Shown here piece after piece: positions 11,626 through 20,545 of a stretch of DNA of 64,000 nucleotides. Each line of letters opens with the position of its first letter. The stretch's first letter is position 1. A program made the position numbers and the translations under genes. This DNA comes from Hyaloraphidium curvatum (taxonomy: Eukaryota; Monoblepharomycota; Hyaloraphidiomycetes; Hyaloraphidiales; Hyaloraphidiaceae): positions 372,001 through 436,000 of the forward strand of contig JAIVFI010000042.1 in NCBI GenBank assembly GCA_025558095.1, written 5' to 3'. Under the pieces are notes generated by a model. The model searched no databases. It was given only the letters and a program-made list of their open reading frames with translations, and was not told where the DNA came from.

Positions 11626-11852
11626 GGTTTCGAGCTCGGAACGCAGCGGGGCGGCAACTTCTCTCAAGAAGCTCCGCCATCACTTCCTTCGCAGGGCGCG
11701 GCATCTTCTCGTCCGTTTGACGGCGATGAGGAAGGGGAGGAGGCGGAGAGGAGGGCGCGATGGCGGACGACAGTTCGCCGACGCCGCAGCGCGTCGCGAC
11801 CACGACGCGATCGGCCGCGCGATTCTCTGTTGACAACATGCGCTGAAGGACG

Positions 11853-12380
11853 ATGAGCATGCCCGGAGGCACCTTCCAGCACCGCAGCTTCTTCCTCGAG
11901 CTCGAGTCGCCCGCTGCGTTCCGCCCGAAGCCATTCCCGCGGGCTGACGTCGTGCTGGCATGCGCCGAGCAGGCCGACGCGGAGCTTTGCCGCGAGCTGT
12001 GGACGGAAGTCGGGCGGACGTTCTGGACCGAACGGGAGGAATGGACGGTAGCAAACTGGCGGGATCACCTCGCGTGGCCTGGGGTGCACTTCGGCATCGC
12101 CTCCGTACCCGGCGAACCTGTCGGCTTCTTCGAGTTGGTTTTTGGGGGCGAATGCACCCAACTGGAGGGGTTCGGCCTGCTTCCAGCATGGCGTGGACAT
12201 GGCCTCGGCGGCGGGCTCCTGTCTGCTGCCACGCGGCAGGCACTCGCTGACGGGGCGGTCAAAATCCGACTGCACACCGCGACGGATGATCACCCGCACG
12301 CGCTGCCGAACTACCTGGCGCGGGGATACCGCGTCTACCACGAGGAGGAGCTGGCACATCCGATCCGAACGATGAGATAG
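11853..12380 (+). CDS. GNAT-family N-acetyltransferase
   Basis: A single exon of 175 residues from the ATG at 11853. The acetyl-CoA site (motif A) is LEGFGLLPAWRGHGLGGGLL, with the RxxGxG-type loop RGHGLG. Before it comes the beta-strand pair VHFGIASVPGEPVGFFELVF, after it HTATDDHPHALPNYLARGYR, the usual C-terminal element. The enzyme would transfer an acetyl group from acetyl-CoA to an amine; the substrate cannot be told. A possible alternative start is the second ATG two codons later. It faces away from the coiled-coil gene, with about 150-230 bp between their 5' ends. Confidence 0.85.
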   Translation: MSMPGGTFQHRSFFLELESPAAFRPKPFPRADVVLACAEQADAELCRELWTEVGRTFWTEREEWTVANWRDHLAWPGVHFGIASVPGEPVGFFELVFGGECTQLEGFGLLPAWRGHGLGGGLLSAATRQALADGAVKIRLHTATDDHPHALPNYLARGYRVYHEEELAHPIRTMR

Positions 12381-12458
12381 CAAGAGCATGATGATTTCAA
12401 TTCGGCGTCCCAATACACCGGTTCCCGTCATCCAAGCCTTCAGTATCACCCAGCTTCC

Positions 12459-12677
12459 CTACCCGCTCATGGGGGCCGAACCCTCGAGCCGTTGCGCGTG
12501 CAACCTCGCGACGACGCTCCGGCACACGTTATCCAGATCGCTGGCCTCGAACAGGTAGGCAGTCCCCCTCGCGCGGCAGACCTCGAAAGCCGCCACCACG
12601 GCATCCCTGGTGGGGACGAGCGAGGCAAGGGCCTGCGTCCGGTCCCAGGAGACGCCGGCCGGGGCGGGGGGTCCCAT
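12459..12677 (-). CDS. small hypothetical ORF or terminal exon
   Basis: The ATG at 12677 opens 72 codons ending at 12459. Codon choice and a plausible helix-rich sequence (DAVVAAFEVCRARGTAY) hint at coding, but no family is recognised and no partner exon was found in the 220 bp before the next gene. It may be noise. Confidence 0.3.
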   Translation of the reverse strand: MGPPAPAGVSWDRTQALASLVPTRDAVVAAFEVCRARGTAYLFEASDLDNVCRSVVARLHAQRLEGSAPMSG

Positions 12678-12901
12678 GGTGTTGTGACGTGTCGGTGACG
12701 GGAGCGCCCCCGCGTGACTGCGTTCGACCCACAACCGAGCACCGCGAGCGCGGGTACGCCTCCAACCCGTCCGGCTGACAAGATCTACATTACGTACACA
12801 CAAACGTCATCATGAATAGGAGACAAAGCTACGTCCCCGGGCGGCCGGCCGCACCGATCCCCGCTCCCCCTCTGTCCCTCCGATGAGATCCTCCACATCC
12901 C

Positions 12902-15117
12902 TCACGCCAGCTCCATCGCCTCCCCGTCCTGGTACAGGAACCCGCCAAAGTCCTCGTCGGGCGGCGGCGTCGGCGGCGCCGGGCCTCCGCCGCGCGCGTG
13001 CACCTCGGCCGCGAACCGGAGCGCCACCTTGCGGGCTGCCAAAACGCACGTCAGCAAACAAACACCGACACCACGGAGCACGGGAACCCACGCAGGCCGC
13101 CGTACCGCGCCCCCAGCCTCTCGAGAAACATCCCCGCCACCCCCGCTCCGTACTCGAGCCCCTGCACCTTCCCCCCCTGCTCCGCCGGCCTCGCAAGCTC
13201 GTCCAGCAGCACGCACCCCGCGATGTACGCCGGCCCCGCCGACGCGTGCGGCGCCCTGTTCCCCTCGGGCGTCCTCAGCAAGCCGTGGAGGTGGTTCGCG
13301 CACCGCATCGCGCGCTCGAGGGCGGGGCGGCGCAGGGAGGAGGCGAGGAGGACGGGGAGGGGGCGGGCGTCGGCGAGGAGGAGGGAGGAGAGGGAGGAGA
13401 GGGCGTTGGAGGGGGTCAGGTGCGGGGCTGAGAGGTACGCGGCCGAGTCGCCGCGGGAAAAGGCGGGGCCGAGGGCGGGGGGCAGGGAGTCGGGGATCGT
13501 GTCGGCGAGCAGGGCGAGGGCGAGGGCGGCGTCGGGTGCGGCGCAGCGGGTGGAGAGGTGCAGGAGGAAGGTGGAGAGGTGCAGGTGGCAGAGCACAGAG
13601 GCGCCGGCAAAGGGGCCCGAGGCGAGCAGGCCGACCGCGGTGCGCGAGTGCGGGTGCGAGGGGTCCGCGGTGGCGGGGAAGACGATCGGCGCCTGCAGCA
13701 CCGCGAGGTAGGCGGCAAAGGCCGCCGTGGCGTCCGGGTGCTCGAACAAGGCATCGGAGCACGGCATGGGCACGCCCGAGGCGTCGAAATAGTGCCCGAT
13801 CGCGGGCCGTTTGGCCTGCGCCGAGGTCGGCACGTCGATCGAGGCCACGAGGATGCGCAGGCGCAGGACCAGCTCGCGCGTGATCCAGGCGTCGGCGCCC
13901 GTGGGGTCGCCCGTCAGCTGCTGGCCGCGATAGAGCAGCTCGGCGGCCTGCGCCGTGCGCCGCATGAGCGGGTAAGAGCCCGAGGCGCCGACCACCGCGA
14001 GCACATCCAGCATCAGCGCGCCCGCCTGGGCGGCCTCGAGGTCCGGCGCGCCGCCCGCCAGCATCAGATCGCGGGCACGGTGGCAGCACCAGCGCGCATA
14101 CGAGAGCCGGTGGCGCTCCTCCAGCGAGTCCAGCCCGCGCGAGCCCACGGCCGCTGCCGCATAGGCGAGGGCAAAGGGCCGGCGGTTGGCGTACACGGCC
14201 GAGCTACCCGAGCGGAACGCCGCCTCGAACGACGGCTTGTGGAGCACGGGGAAGGCTGCGTGGAAGTCGGCCCAGAAGCGCGCCAGCGCGGGCAGCATGA
14301 CGTCTCCAACATCGACTCCCTCGGGCAGGTGGGGTGGGGGTATCGCCGGCAGGGCCGGCCGCGGCGACGGCATGCTCGGCCGCGGGGAGTGCATGTCGGG
14401 CGGGGTGGCCGGGCCGCCGGGCGTCGCGGGGCCGACCCAGGCGGGCGGGCCGCGCGTCGGGGTGAGCGAGCGCCACGGCGAGATTGGCGACGCCATGTAG
14501 TCCCGCCGGGCCGGGTTCGAGCCCTCCCTCCTCAAAGGAGCTCCGGGGCGCGGCCCGCCGGGCGTGCTCGCCGCAGCGGCCAGCCACGAGTCGGGCACGC
14601 GCGAGAGTGAGGCGCCCATGGCCCCCGCGGCGGACGCCCGGGCCTCCCTGGCCGCGGTCTCGGGGCCCGGCAGCGGCAGGGAGCCCGTGCGCACCAGCGG
14701 CGCCATGGCCTGCGCGTCCTGCGGCGCCTGCGGCTGCGTGGCCGAGCGGGGGAGCGCCTTATCTGGTTGCCCGATCCCGGCGATGCGCGCCCAGTCGACG
14801 CCGAGGTCCGACGACGAGCCGAACGGCGCGGCCACGACGACGAGCATCGGCTGCGAGGTGTGGCGGGCCGCGGCCGGCGGCTGGGCCGCGAGGGCAGCGC
14901 CGGCGGCGTTGACAGGTATAGCCGGGTGAGCCCCCCGCAATTCCGGCCCGCCGCGCGGCGCATCGCGGCCGTCCGCCGTCGCCGACAGCGGCATTCGCGG
15001 CGGCGCGAAGGCCGGCGGCGCGGCCGCATCGGCGCCGAGCCCGGCGAGGTCGAGCGGCGCCGGCGCGGCGGCCCGCCGGCGCGGCCAGGTGCCGGTGGCG
15101 GGTGGGGCGCCCGACAT
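12902..15117 (-). CDS. fungal-specific transcription-factor-domain protein without a visible zinc cluster
   Basis: Exons 13092-15117 and 12902-13035 on the minus strand give 719 residues from the ATG at 15117; the 56-nt intron starts GTGGGT and carries TGCTGAC. The first 280 residues are disordered and rich in Ala, Pro and Arg. From about residue 285 the sequence ARFWADFHAAFPVLHKPSF starts a region like the fungal transcription factor middle homology domain, which continues as helices to the C terminus. No Cys6 zinc cluster was found in the ORF or in the 1.2 kb upstream. It is therefore either a cluster-less paralogue or its DNA-binding exon is elsewhere. The frame stays open upstream to 15303 without an ATG. 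Confidence 0.65.
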
Positions 15118-15789
15118 CGTCCCGAAGCGTCCTCGGGCTTCCCGCGCGGACCCCCGGGCGAAGATCGCGCGCCGGGGAGACGCGTCGGGGCGGAGGATCG
15201 CCGCGGCTGCGGCCCGACCGGGGGGATCGCCACCGGCCGCACGGAAGGGTGCCCTCGCCCCGCCGACGTTTCCCGACTCGCACCACGCCGCAGCGGATTT
15301 CAACGGACCCTGCGGACCCTTCGGAAGCCGCTAGAAGGCAGAGCACACATCGCAGCGCATTTCCCGCCGCCTCCCCGGGCCGCCGTCGGCCGCCCATCGC
15401 CGCCCGCGCGCTGCACCGCCCTGCCGAACACCGCGCCGGGAACCCCCACCGCCCGAAGGGTCCGCCACGCCTCCGCCCCGCCGCGCCCGCAGAACCCTAC
15501 CAAGCCACGGGCAAAACAGCTGCGGATGGCCCGCGGACCCTTCCTGGCCGTCCGAAGCGGCCGCTCGGCGCGCGCGAGCCGGCCGCCGGCATCCCGGAAT
15601 GCCGCGGTACGGCCATCCCCGGCCGCCCCGGCCCGCCCGGGCCGAGGGGTGCATCCTGGCACGGGGGGCAAGGAATTTGTTCTGCCGGCGGCCAATGACG
15701 TTGTCGGCCTCACCGACGTGGGAATTGCCGGGGGAGCGATAAGCCCCGACAGGCAGCAAGCCCCGACACAAGGGCGGTGCATCGCCCGG
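15118..15789. other. GC-rich intergenic, nothing seen
   Basis: Long open frames on both strands here follow from the high GC content; none shows a domain or a coherent start. This is the 5' flank of the transcription-factor-like gene. Confidence 0.5.
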
Positions 15790-16660
15790 GGCGGGCCGGT
15801 CCTTTGCCTGAACAAGCATGTCGCTGGCCATCCACAGCTGTGGTTCCGAACGCGGCTGCGCGCGACGGTCCGATGAATGGAGTCCCCCAGAATCCCTCTA
15901 AACATCGTCCGCGTGGCCGCCCTTCCCAGCGAGCCTTCCGCCAGCGGGAGCCCGGGCGGCACGGTTCCGTACCGCGATGAAGAGAGCGGTCCCGACCTGG
16001 AAAGACGCGGTACGATGCTGGTTTGTCCGGGCTTGCGCCCAGTTCCGATCCAGCTGCGCGCGACGCGGCCCGGTCAGGCCGGGCGCGGTGCGCAAGCGGG
16101 GCAGCACGGCCCTTTACCGCAAGCAATGAACGATGCCGACCCGGAACAGTGCCTGGCTATGTCCGTTCCGCCTGGATTGTGTCCAGTTTCATCCAGGACC
16201 AGCGAAAGGAGAACAATCCCCAGATCAGGCCCGGTCCGATGCCTAGCCTGGGAAGCGCGGTCCCTTACCGCAATTCGGAGAAGCGTTCCGACCTGCCAAA
16301 GTGCTAGAGTCGTTGGTTTGACCCAGATGGCGTCCAGGGCCGTCCAGGACCGACCGAGGCGCCCGCAAGCCGGATCGGGCCGACTTTGAAGCGGAGGCCG
16401 ACAAGCTCGGGCCCTTGCAGCTGTTCCGACATCGCATCCGAGCTTGAGAAGCGCCCAATGGTGTTGATTTTGCTATGAATCTGTCCAGTTCAATCCAGGG
16501 CCGCCGGACCCCGGCCGGTCGATCGGATAGGCTTGTAGCGGAGGTCAACAAGCGCGGTCTCTTACCGCACTTCGGAAACAACTACGGCCTGGGAAGATGC
16601 ACGCCATCGTTGATTCGGCCCAAAAATGCGTCCAGTTTCTTCCAGGAGCCCTGCGGCCAA
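15790..16660. repeat. degenerate tandem array, about six copies, period near 149 bp
   Basis: A diverged unit recurs with the phase mark (T/C)TTACCGC or a variant at about 15805, 15970, 16115, 16266, 16415 and 16563. Each unit also has a GTCCAGTTYNATCCAGG-like block some 70-90 bases on (seen at 16180, 16330, 16483 and 16630). The tails of copies three and four align as GCGGAGGCCGACAAGC and GCGGAGGTCAACAAGC. Spacing is 145-151 bp except for the oldest interval (about 165). The last copy contains the start codon of the next gene. Confidence 0.8.
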
Positions 16661-17381
16661 CACCACCTATGCGATCGACGATGACTCCCTCGCGACAACA
16701 ACATGCGACCCCGCCGGGCTCATCGCAGCCCGGCCGGCCACGCCCGCCGACCCCCCTCCGCAACTCTACGCGGAGCCGCCGAAGGGCTCGCTGCTCGCGC
16801 TGCCGCCCGAAGTGCTCGAACGCGTCGCGGGGCTGCTGCCTCCCGCCGATGCCTCCCGCCTCTCGCGGGCGTGCCGCGCGTTCGCGGCCGAGCTGCGCAC
16901 GCTGGCCGTGGAAACGGCGCTGGATGCCGAACTTACGCGGCTCGAAGTCCAACGCGACCGCCTGAATCGCATGCCGATACGGACCCCGCCCGTCGCGCGT
17001 GACCGGCGGGGCCGCAGGATGAACGCAAGGCCCAGCACCGTCAGGGCCGGAATCTCGGGCGAAGCTCTTAGGGTGCTGCAGAGCGCGAACAACCTCCAGA
17101 TGGACATCCTCGAGCTCGCGTGGGAGGTAGCGTTCGACGCGTCCGGAGCCAACGCTGCGCGGACGATGAGGGAGCTCGGCCGTTCGTGGAAGGCGGGAAG
17201 CCGCAACCAATCGGCATGGCCAGAACGGGAGGAGCTCAGCAGGATCCGCGATGATTGGGAGCGGCACCGCGAAAGGGCTACGCGGCCCGGCCGGCCACTG
17301 CGTCATGGGATGTCCCCGGCGCAGCTCATGCACCTGTTCTGGGTCGCAGCGAGGGGTGATAACTCTCACCCGGAGCCCTGA
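16626..17381 (+). CDS. F-box-like protein whose start codon lies in a repeat unit
   Basis: A single exon of 251 residues. The F-box-like stretch is LLALPPEVLERVAGLLPPAD followed by ASRLSRACRAFAAELR, about 50 residues in. The remainder is charged and helical with no recognised substrate-binding repeat. The ATG (AAAAATGCG) falls in the last unit of the preceding tandem array, and the first codons are the repeat's own GTCCAGTTTCTTCCAGG block. Either the array grew into the 5' end of the gene, or the true start is a later ATG and the first residues are untranslated. Function as an SCF adaptor is inferred only from the motif. Confidence 0.6.
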   Translation: MRPVSSRSPAANTTYAIDDDSLATTTCDPAGLIAARPATPADPPPQLYAEPPKGSLLALPPEVLERVAGLLPPADASRLSRACRAFAAELRTLAVETALDAELTRLEVQRDRLNRMPIRTPPVARDRRGRRMNARPSTVRAGISGEALRVLQSANNLQMDILELAWEVAFDASGANAARTMRELGRSWKAGSRNQSAWPEREELSRIRDDWERHRERATRPGRPLRHGMSPAQLMHLFWVAARGDNSHPEP

Positions 17382-17489
17382 AGGGGCTCGTGGTGAACCT
17401 CTAGCACTATGGTGACATTAGGCGATTCATGTACGCGTGTATGGACAATCCGGATACAAGGAGCCTTGCGCTAGCAGACCGCCCCGCGC

Positions 17490-18282
17490 TCACCCGCTCT
17501 TCTCCACTTTCTTGGCGATCGCCCTGTAATACGCCGCCCGCATCGTCGCCCCGTCGAACGACCTGTCCGTCATCGAATCCCCCTTCTCCGCGCGCTCCTT
17601 CATCGTCCCCGCGAGCCGCGCCATCACCCCTTCCAGGTCCTCCTTGGCCGGGATAAAGTACAACGCGAGGGAAGGCAGGGCGGGCGGGGTGCCGGCGAGG
17701 GTGGAGACGAGCTTGTACCGCCGCGCGGAGTGGAAGCCGGGGACGGAGATGACGTCCTTGAGGTGGACGGTGTCGTACCACTCGGCGAATTCCTTCTCCA
17801 GGCCCTCGACCGGTTTTGCTGCAGGTGCTACGTCAGCTGTGGAAGCCCAATCCGCGTTCCTCAGACCTACCAAGCACGGCAAGCAAGCCGCCAAGCGGCT
17901 CCCCGTCCACCGCCCCATCGGCAAACACAGTCGGGCACGTCGCCTCGCCAAAGAACCCCTCCGTTTTCTCGCGGTCCACAGAATCAGACAGCACGTGCGG
18001 CGGCGGCAGCCCCTTTGCCGCCGCTTCCTCCAGCCTCTTCCTGAACTCCCCGCCCGACTTTTGGAACCGCGCTATCCCCGCGTCCCCGTCGAGGTCGTAC
18101 AACACGAGGTACTTGGCCGGAAAGTCGCCGCCGAGCACCTTCTCGACGGCGAACCGCTGCCCCGCCAGGCACCCGTCGAACGCGACCGCGTCGCGGATGT
18201 GGTGCGTGTTGTACCACTCGTTGTGCTCGTCGTCGCGGCCGGGGTGGGCGGCGATGAGTGCGGCGAGGACTGCGGAGGCCAT
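17490..18282 (-). CDS. protein with two EthD-like ferredoxin-fold repeats, two exons
   Basis: Exons 17871-18282 and 17490-17818 give 246 residues; the 52-nt intron starts GTAGGT with branch GCTGACG and ends CTGCAG. Two similar halves are visible. The first has EWYNTHHIRDAVAFDG and KYLVLYDLDG, the second EWYDTVHLKDVISVPGF, ARRYKLV and SLALYFIP. This is the pattern of dimeric alpha/beta-barrel proteins of the EthD/Dabb type, in which a WY-x3-H helix precedes a strand ending in Y or F. Two halves in one chain would make an intramolecular barrel. Such proteins often bind or cyclise small aromatic or polyketide-like molecules, but no substrate can be inferred. Confidence 0.65.
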
Positions 18283-18444
18283 TGCGGGCGCGGAGTCACG
18301 CGATTCGTTCCAGGGGCGGCGGGTGGCGGACGAGGGTGTCTGGTGTCTCCCACCATTGATTCCGCCGGTGGGCTGTCCATCGCATCGATCGAACCGGGAA
18401 CAAGAATCGACGATAATGACATCTCTTCGAACGGGGAGAGAGCT

Positions 18445-19161
18445 CTACACGTACTGACGCTCCCGATCTCCGCAGAACGGCCCGGCCTGGTCCGGCGCGA
18501 GGCGCCGCACCTCCACCCTGAACCTCGTGATCATCATGGTCCGCCCGGACATCCTCACGACGACGGCGTCGATCGAGCCCATGGCGCCGACGAAGCGCTC
18601 CACGCTCAACTGCCGCGGAAAGGGCCGCTTGCCGGCGGCGGAATGGCAGAGGCGGCCGACGCCCGGCGACACCGACGCCTCGGGGTCTCCGATCAGGGGG
18701 GTGGACCCCCCCGCTACGGCCGCGGCCATCCACCACCCCGCACCGCGGTGCGGGTGCTCGCGGAACAGGGTGGCGAAGATGTCGTCGAACGACAGGTTGG
18801 AAGTGCCCCAGTACGAGGCGCACTCGCCGCGCGCGAGGATGCGGGGGGTGCGGAGGGGAACGAGGGCCGGCCAGACGAGGATGCGCTTCCCGTCGGAGAG
18901 GTCGTTGCAGATCTCCATGATCGTGGTGGGGATCATTTGCGGGTCCGTCGGGTTGCCGGAGTTGCCCGCGTCGGGACCCGAGGCAGCGATCGTCGCGTTG
19001 CCGCCGTCGGTGCTATTGTCCGAGGAGATGGGGTCGTCGATGTCGGTGTCGGAAGTCGCGGAGGCATCGTTCGCGTCGCGGGTGCCGAGGGGGGCCGCCG
19101 AGGCCGAGCAGGCCAGGCCGACGGCAAGCGCGAGCAGGAGGATGAGTGTGCTGATCTTCAT
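18445..19161 (-). CDS. small secreted protein A (left arm of an inverted duplication)
   Basis: The ATG at 19161 starts a clear signal peptide (MKISTLILLLALAVGLACSA, cut near ASA/AP). The mature part has an acidic Asp/Ser/Thr-rich leader, then a conserved region with IMEICNDLSDGKRILVW, GECASYWG, FDDIFATLFREHP and GAGWWMAAAVAGG. There are 238 residues and no intron. The same architecture occurs in gene B (19558) and in the opposite-facing copy A' (25733). Cysteines at EIC, GEC, LC and FC could pair. No known family is recognised; extracellular or cell-wall location is inferred from the signal peptide. The 5' end faces gene B across a 396-bp shared promoter with a TATA box at 19217-19224. Confidence 0.75.
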   Translation of the reverse strand: MKISTLILLLALAVGLACSASAAPLGTRDANDASATSDTDIDDPISSDNSTDGGNATIAASGPDAGNSGNPTDPQMIPTTIMEICNDLSDGKRILVWPALVPLRTPRILARGECASYWGTSNLSFDDIFATLFREHPHRGAGWWMAAAVAGGSTPLIGDPEASVSPGVGRLCHSAAGKRPFPRQLSVERFVGAMGSIDAVVVRMSGRTMMITRFRVEVRRLAPDQAGPFCGDRERQYV

Positions 19162-19557
19162 TGCGACGTCAAGTCTAGTTTTCGTTCTGGAACCGGCAAT
19201 GTCAGGGACGGCGGGCTTATATAGCGTCCGAGGCCCGGAACGGATGTTTGGGACGCGGACTTCGAGACTGTGGCGGTGCGTCAGCCACCGCCGGCGCTGC
19301 CTCGTCCGAGGTCCCAGTGCCACGACCGGTCGGGGAGCGATTCTCAAGGAAACTGGAAGTGACCGACGTGAGCTGCTTCCGCTGAAGCCGGCCCGAGGTC
19401 AGGCGTTCGCTGCCTTCCCCGGGGTGAGATGCAGAGGGTTCCGCACCGCCACCGTTCTGGAGTTCGCGGACCGTCATCCGTTCCGCGGCCCGCAGGTACA
19501 TATACCTGCCGCTACCGGCCTCTGAAATTGCAGATCAACCATCGGACGCCAACGCAT
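19162..19557. promoter_or_regulatory. bidirectional promoter between secreted genes A and B
   Basis: This 396-bp segment separates two divergent start codons. Toward A there is TTATATAG at 19217-19224 (CTATATAA on the minus strand), about 56 bp before the ATG; toward B there is ACATATACC at 19498-19506, about 50 bp before its ATG. The segment recurs in reverse at 25338-25732 with only scattered differences. The TATA box next to A is kept there, and the one next to the decayed B copy is altered. Confidence 0.7.
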
Positions 19558-20370
19558 ATGAAGCTCCTCCCTCTCCTCCTCCTGGCACTCGCCACCATCG
19601 GCCTCGCGCACGGTGCCCTCGCCGCGCCCTTCGGCAGGCGCGATGCGGATGCCGACGGCACGAATGCCGGAGCGCAGTTCAACGCAGCCGATGCCGAGCT
19701 CTCCGGCAACGACGTTTCGACTGACGGCGCTGCGGAAGGCCCCTCCATCCTGCCTGTGAAAGAGTCAGAAGTAGATGTCGACGACGCCGAACCCACACCA
19801 CGCGCTCCGCTCACGTACATGGACATCTGCAACTACCTCCCCAAAGGACAGCGCCTCCTCGTCAAGCTCACGGACACCCCGGGTCTCCAGCCGAGGCTCC
19901 TCGAGACCGGCGAGTGCGCCACGTACGCCGGCCGCGGCCCGCACCCCCTGCTCCCCATCGACGACGTCCTCGTCACCCTGTACCGCGAGAACCCCGCCCG
20001 CGGGGCCGGATGGTGGGCCGCCGCGGCGGTCGCCGGCGCCGTCCGCAAGGAGGACGGCGCACACCCCGAGGCGTCGGCGTCGGACCGCCTCGCCTTACAG
20101 CCCGGGTGCGGGGCGTCCCCCGGCAAGCGTGCGTTCCGCTTCGAGGGACGGTTTCCCCAGCTTTTCGGGGGCGCCGAGAACCGCATGCAGGTGTCCATCA
20201 TGAGGCTGCGGGACCAGGAAGGGAGCAGGGCGTTCAGGGTTTCCGCGATCGAGCTCGGATCCACGCTGGCCGGGCAGGGCTGCCGCATCGAGGCCCACCT
20301 GCAGTTCCCGAGCGCTGCCGGCAACGGCACCGGGAACGACGCCTTGCAGCCGCTTTCGATCGACCGTTAG
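19558..20370 (+). CDS. small secreted protein B, paralogue of A
   Basis: The ATG at 19558 starts a signal peptide (MKLLPLLLLALATIGLAHGA) followed by an acidic linker. The conserved part is YMDICNYLPKGQRLLVKLT, ETGECATYAG, PIDDVLVTLYRENPARG and AGWWAAAAVAG, which aligns along its length with proteins A and A'. There are 270 residues in a single exon, ending at the TAG at 20368-20370. Cysteines again fall at DIC, GEC, PGC and GC. It is transcribed away from A off the shared promoter. A broken, inverted copy lies at 24840-25337. The family is unrecognised and function is not assigned; secretion is inferred. Confidence 0.75.
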   Translation: MKLLPLLLLALATIGLAHGALAAPFGRRDADADGTNAGAQFNAADAELSGNDVSTDGAAEGPSILPVKESEVDVDDAEPTPRAPLTYMDICNYLPKGQRLLVKLTDTPGLQPRLLETGECATYAGRGPHPLLPIDDVLVTLYRENPARGAGWWAAAAVAGAVRKEDGAHPEASASDRLALQPGCGASPGKRAFRFEGRFPQLFGGAENRMQVSIMRLRDQEGSRAFRVSAIELGSTLAGQGCRIEAHLQFPSAAGNGTGNDALQPLSIDR

Positions 20371-20545
20371 CGGGCAGCGGACCCGATCTAGCTAGATGCA
20401 GTATTCCGTTCTCCCAATACATCAAGAAGCCAACAGAATCATCCTATAATCCAACCCAACCGTCCGATGCATCCAGCCTCGGCCGCTCCACCGCGGAACT
20501 ATCTACACGCCCGCCCCGCGGGCTCCCGGTGCCCGGCACCGGGGA

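Noticed and set aside
13029-14610. Plus-strand ORFs opposite the transcription-factor-like gene
   Set aside because: Arg/Gly/Ala-rich shadows of the minus-strand coding frame; the minus frame has the coherent domain and the intron with standard signals.
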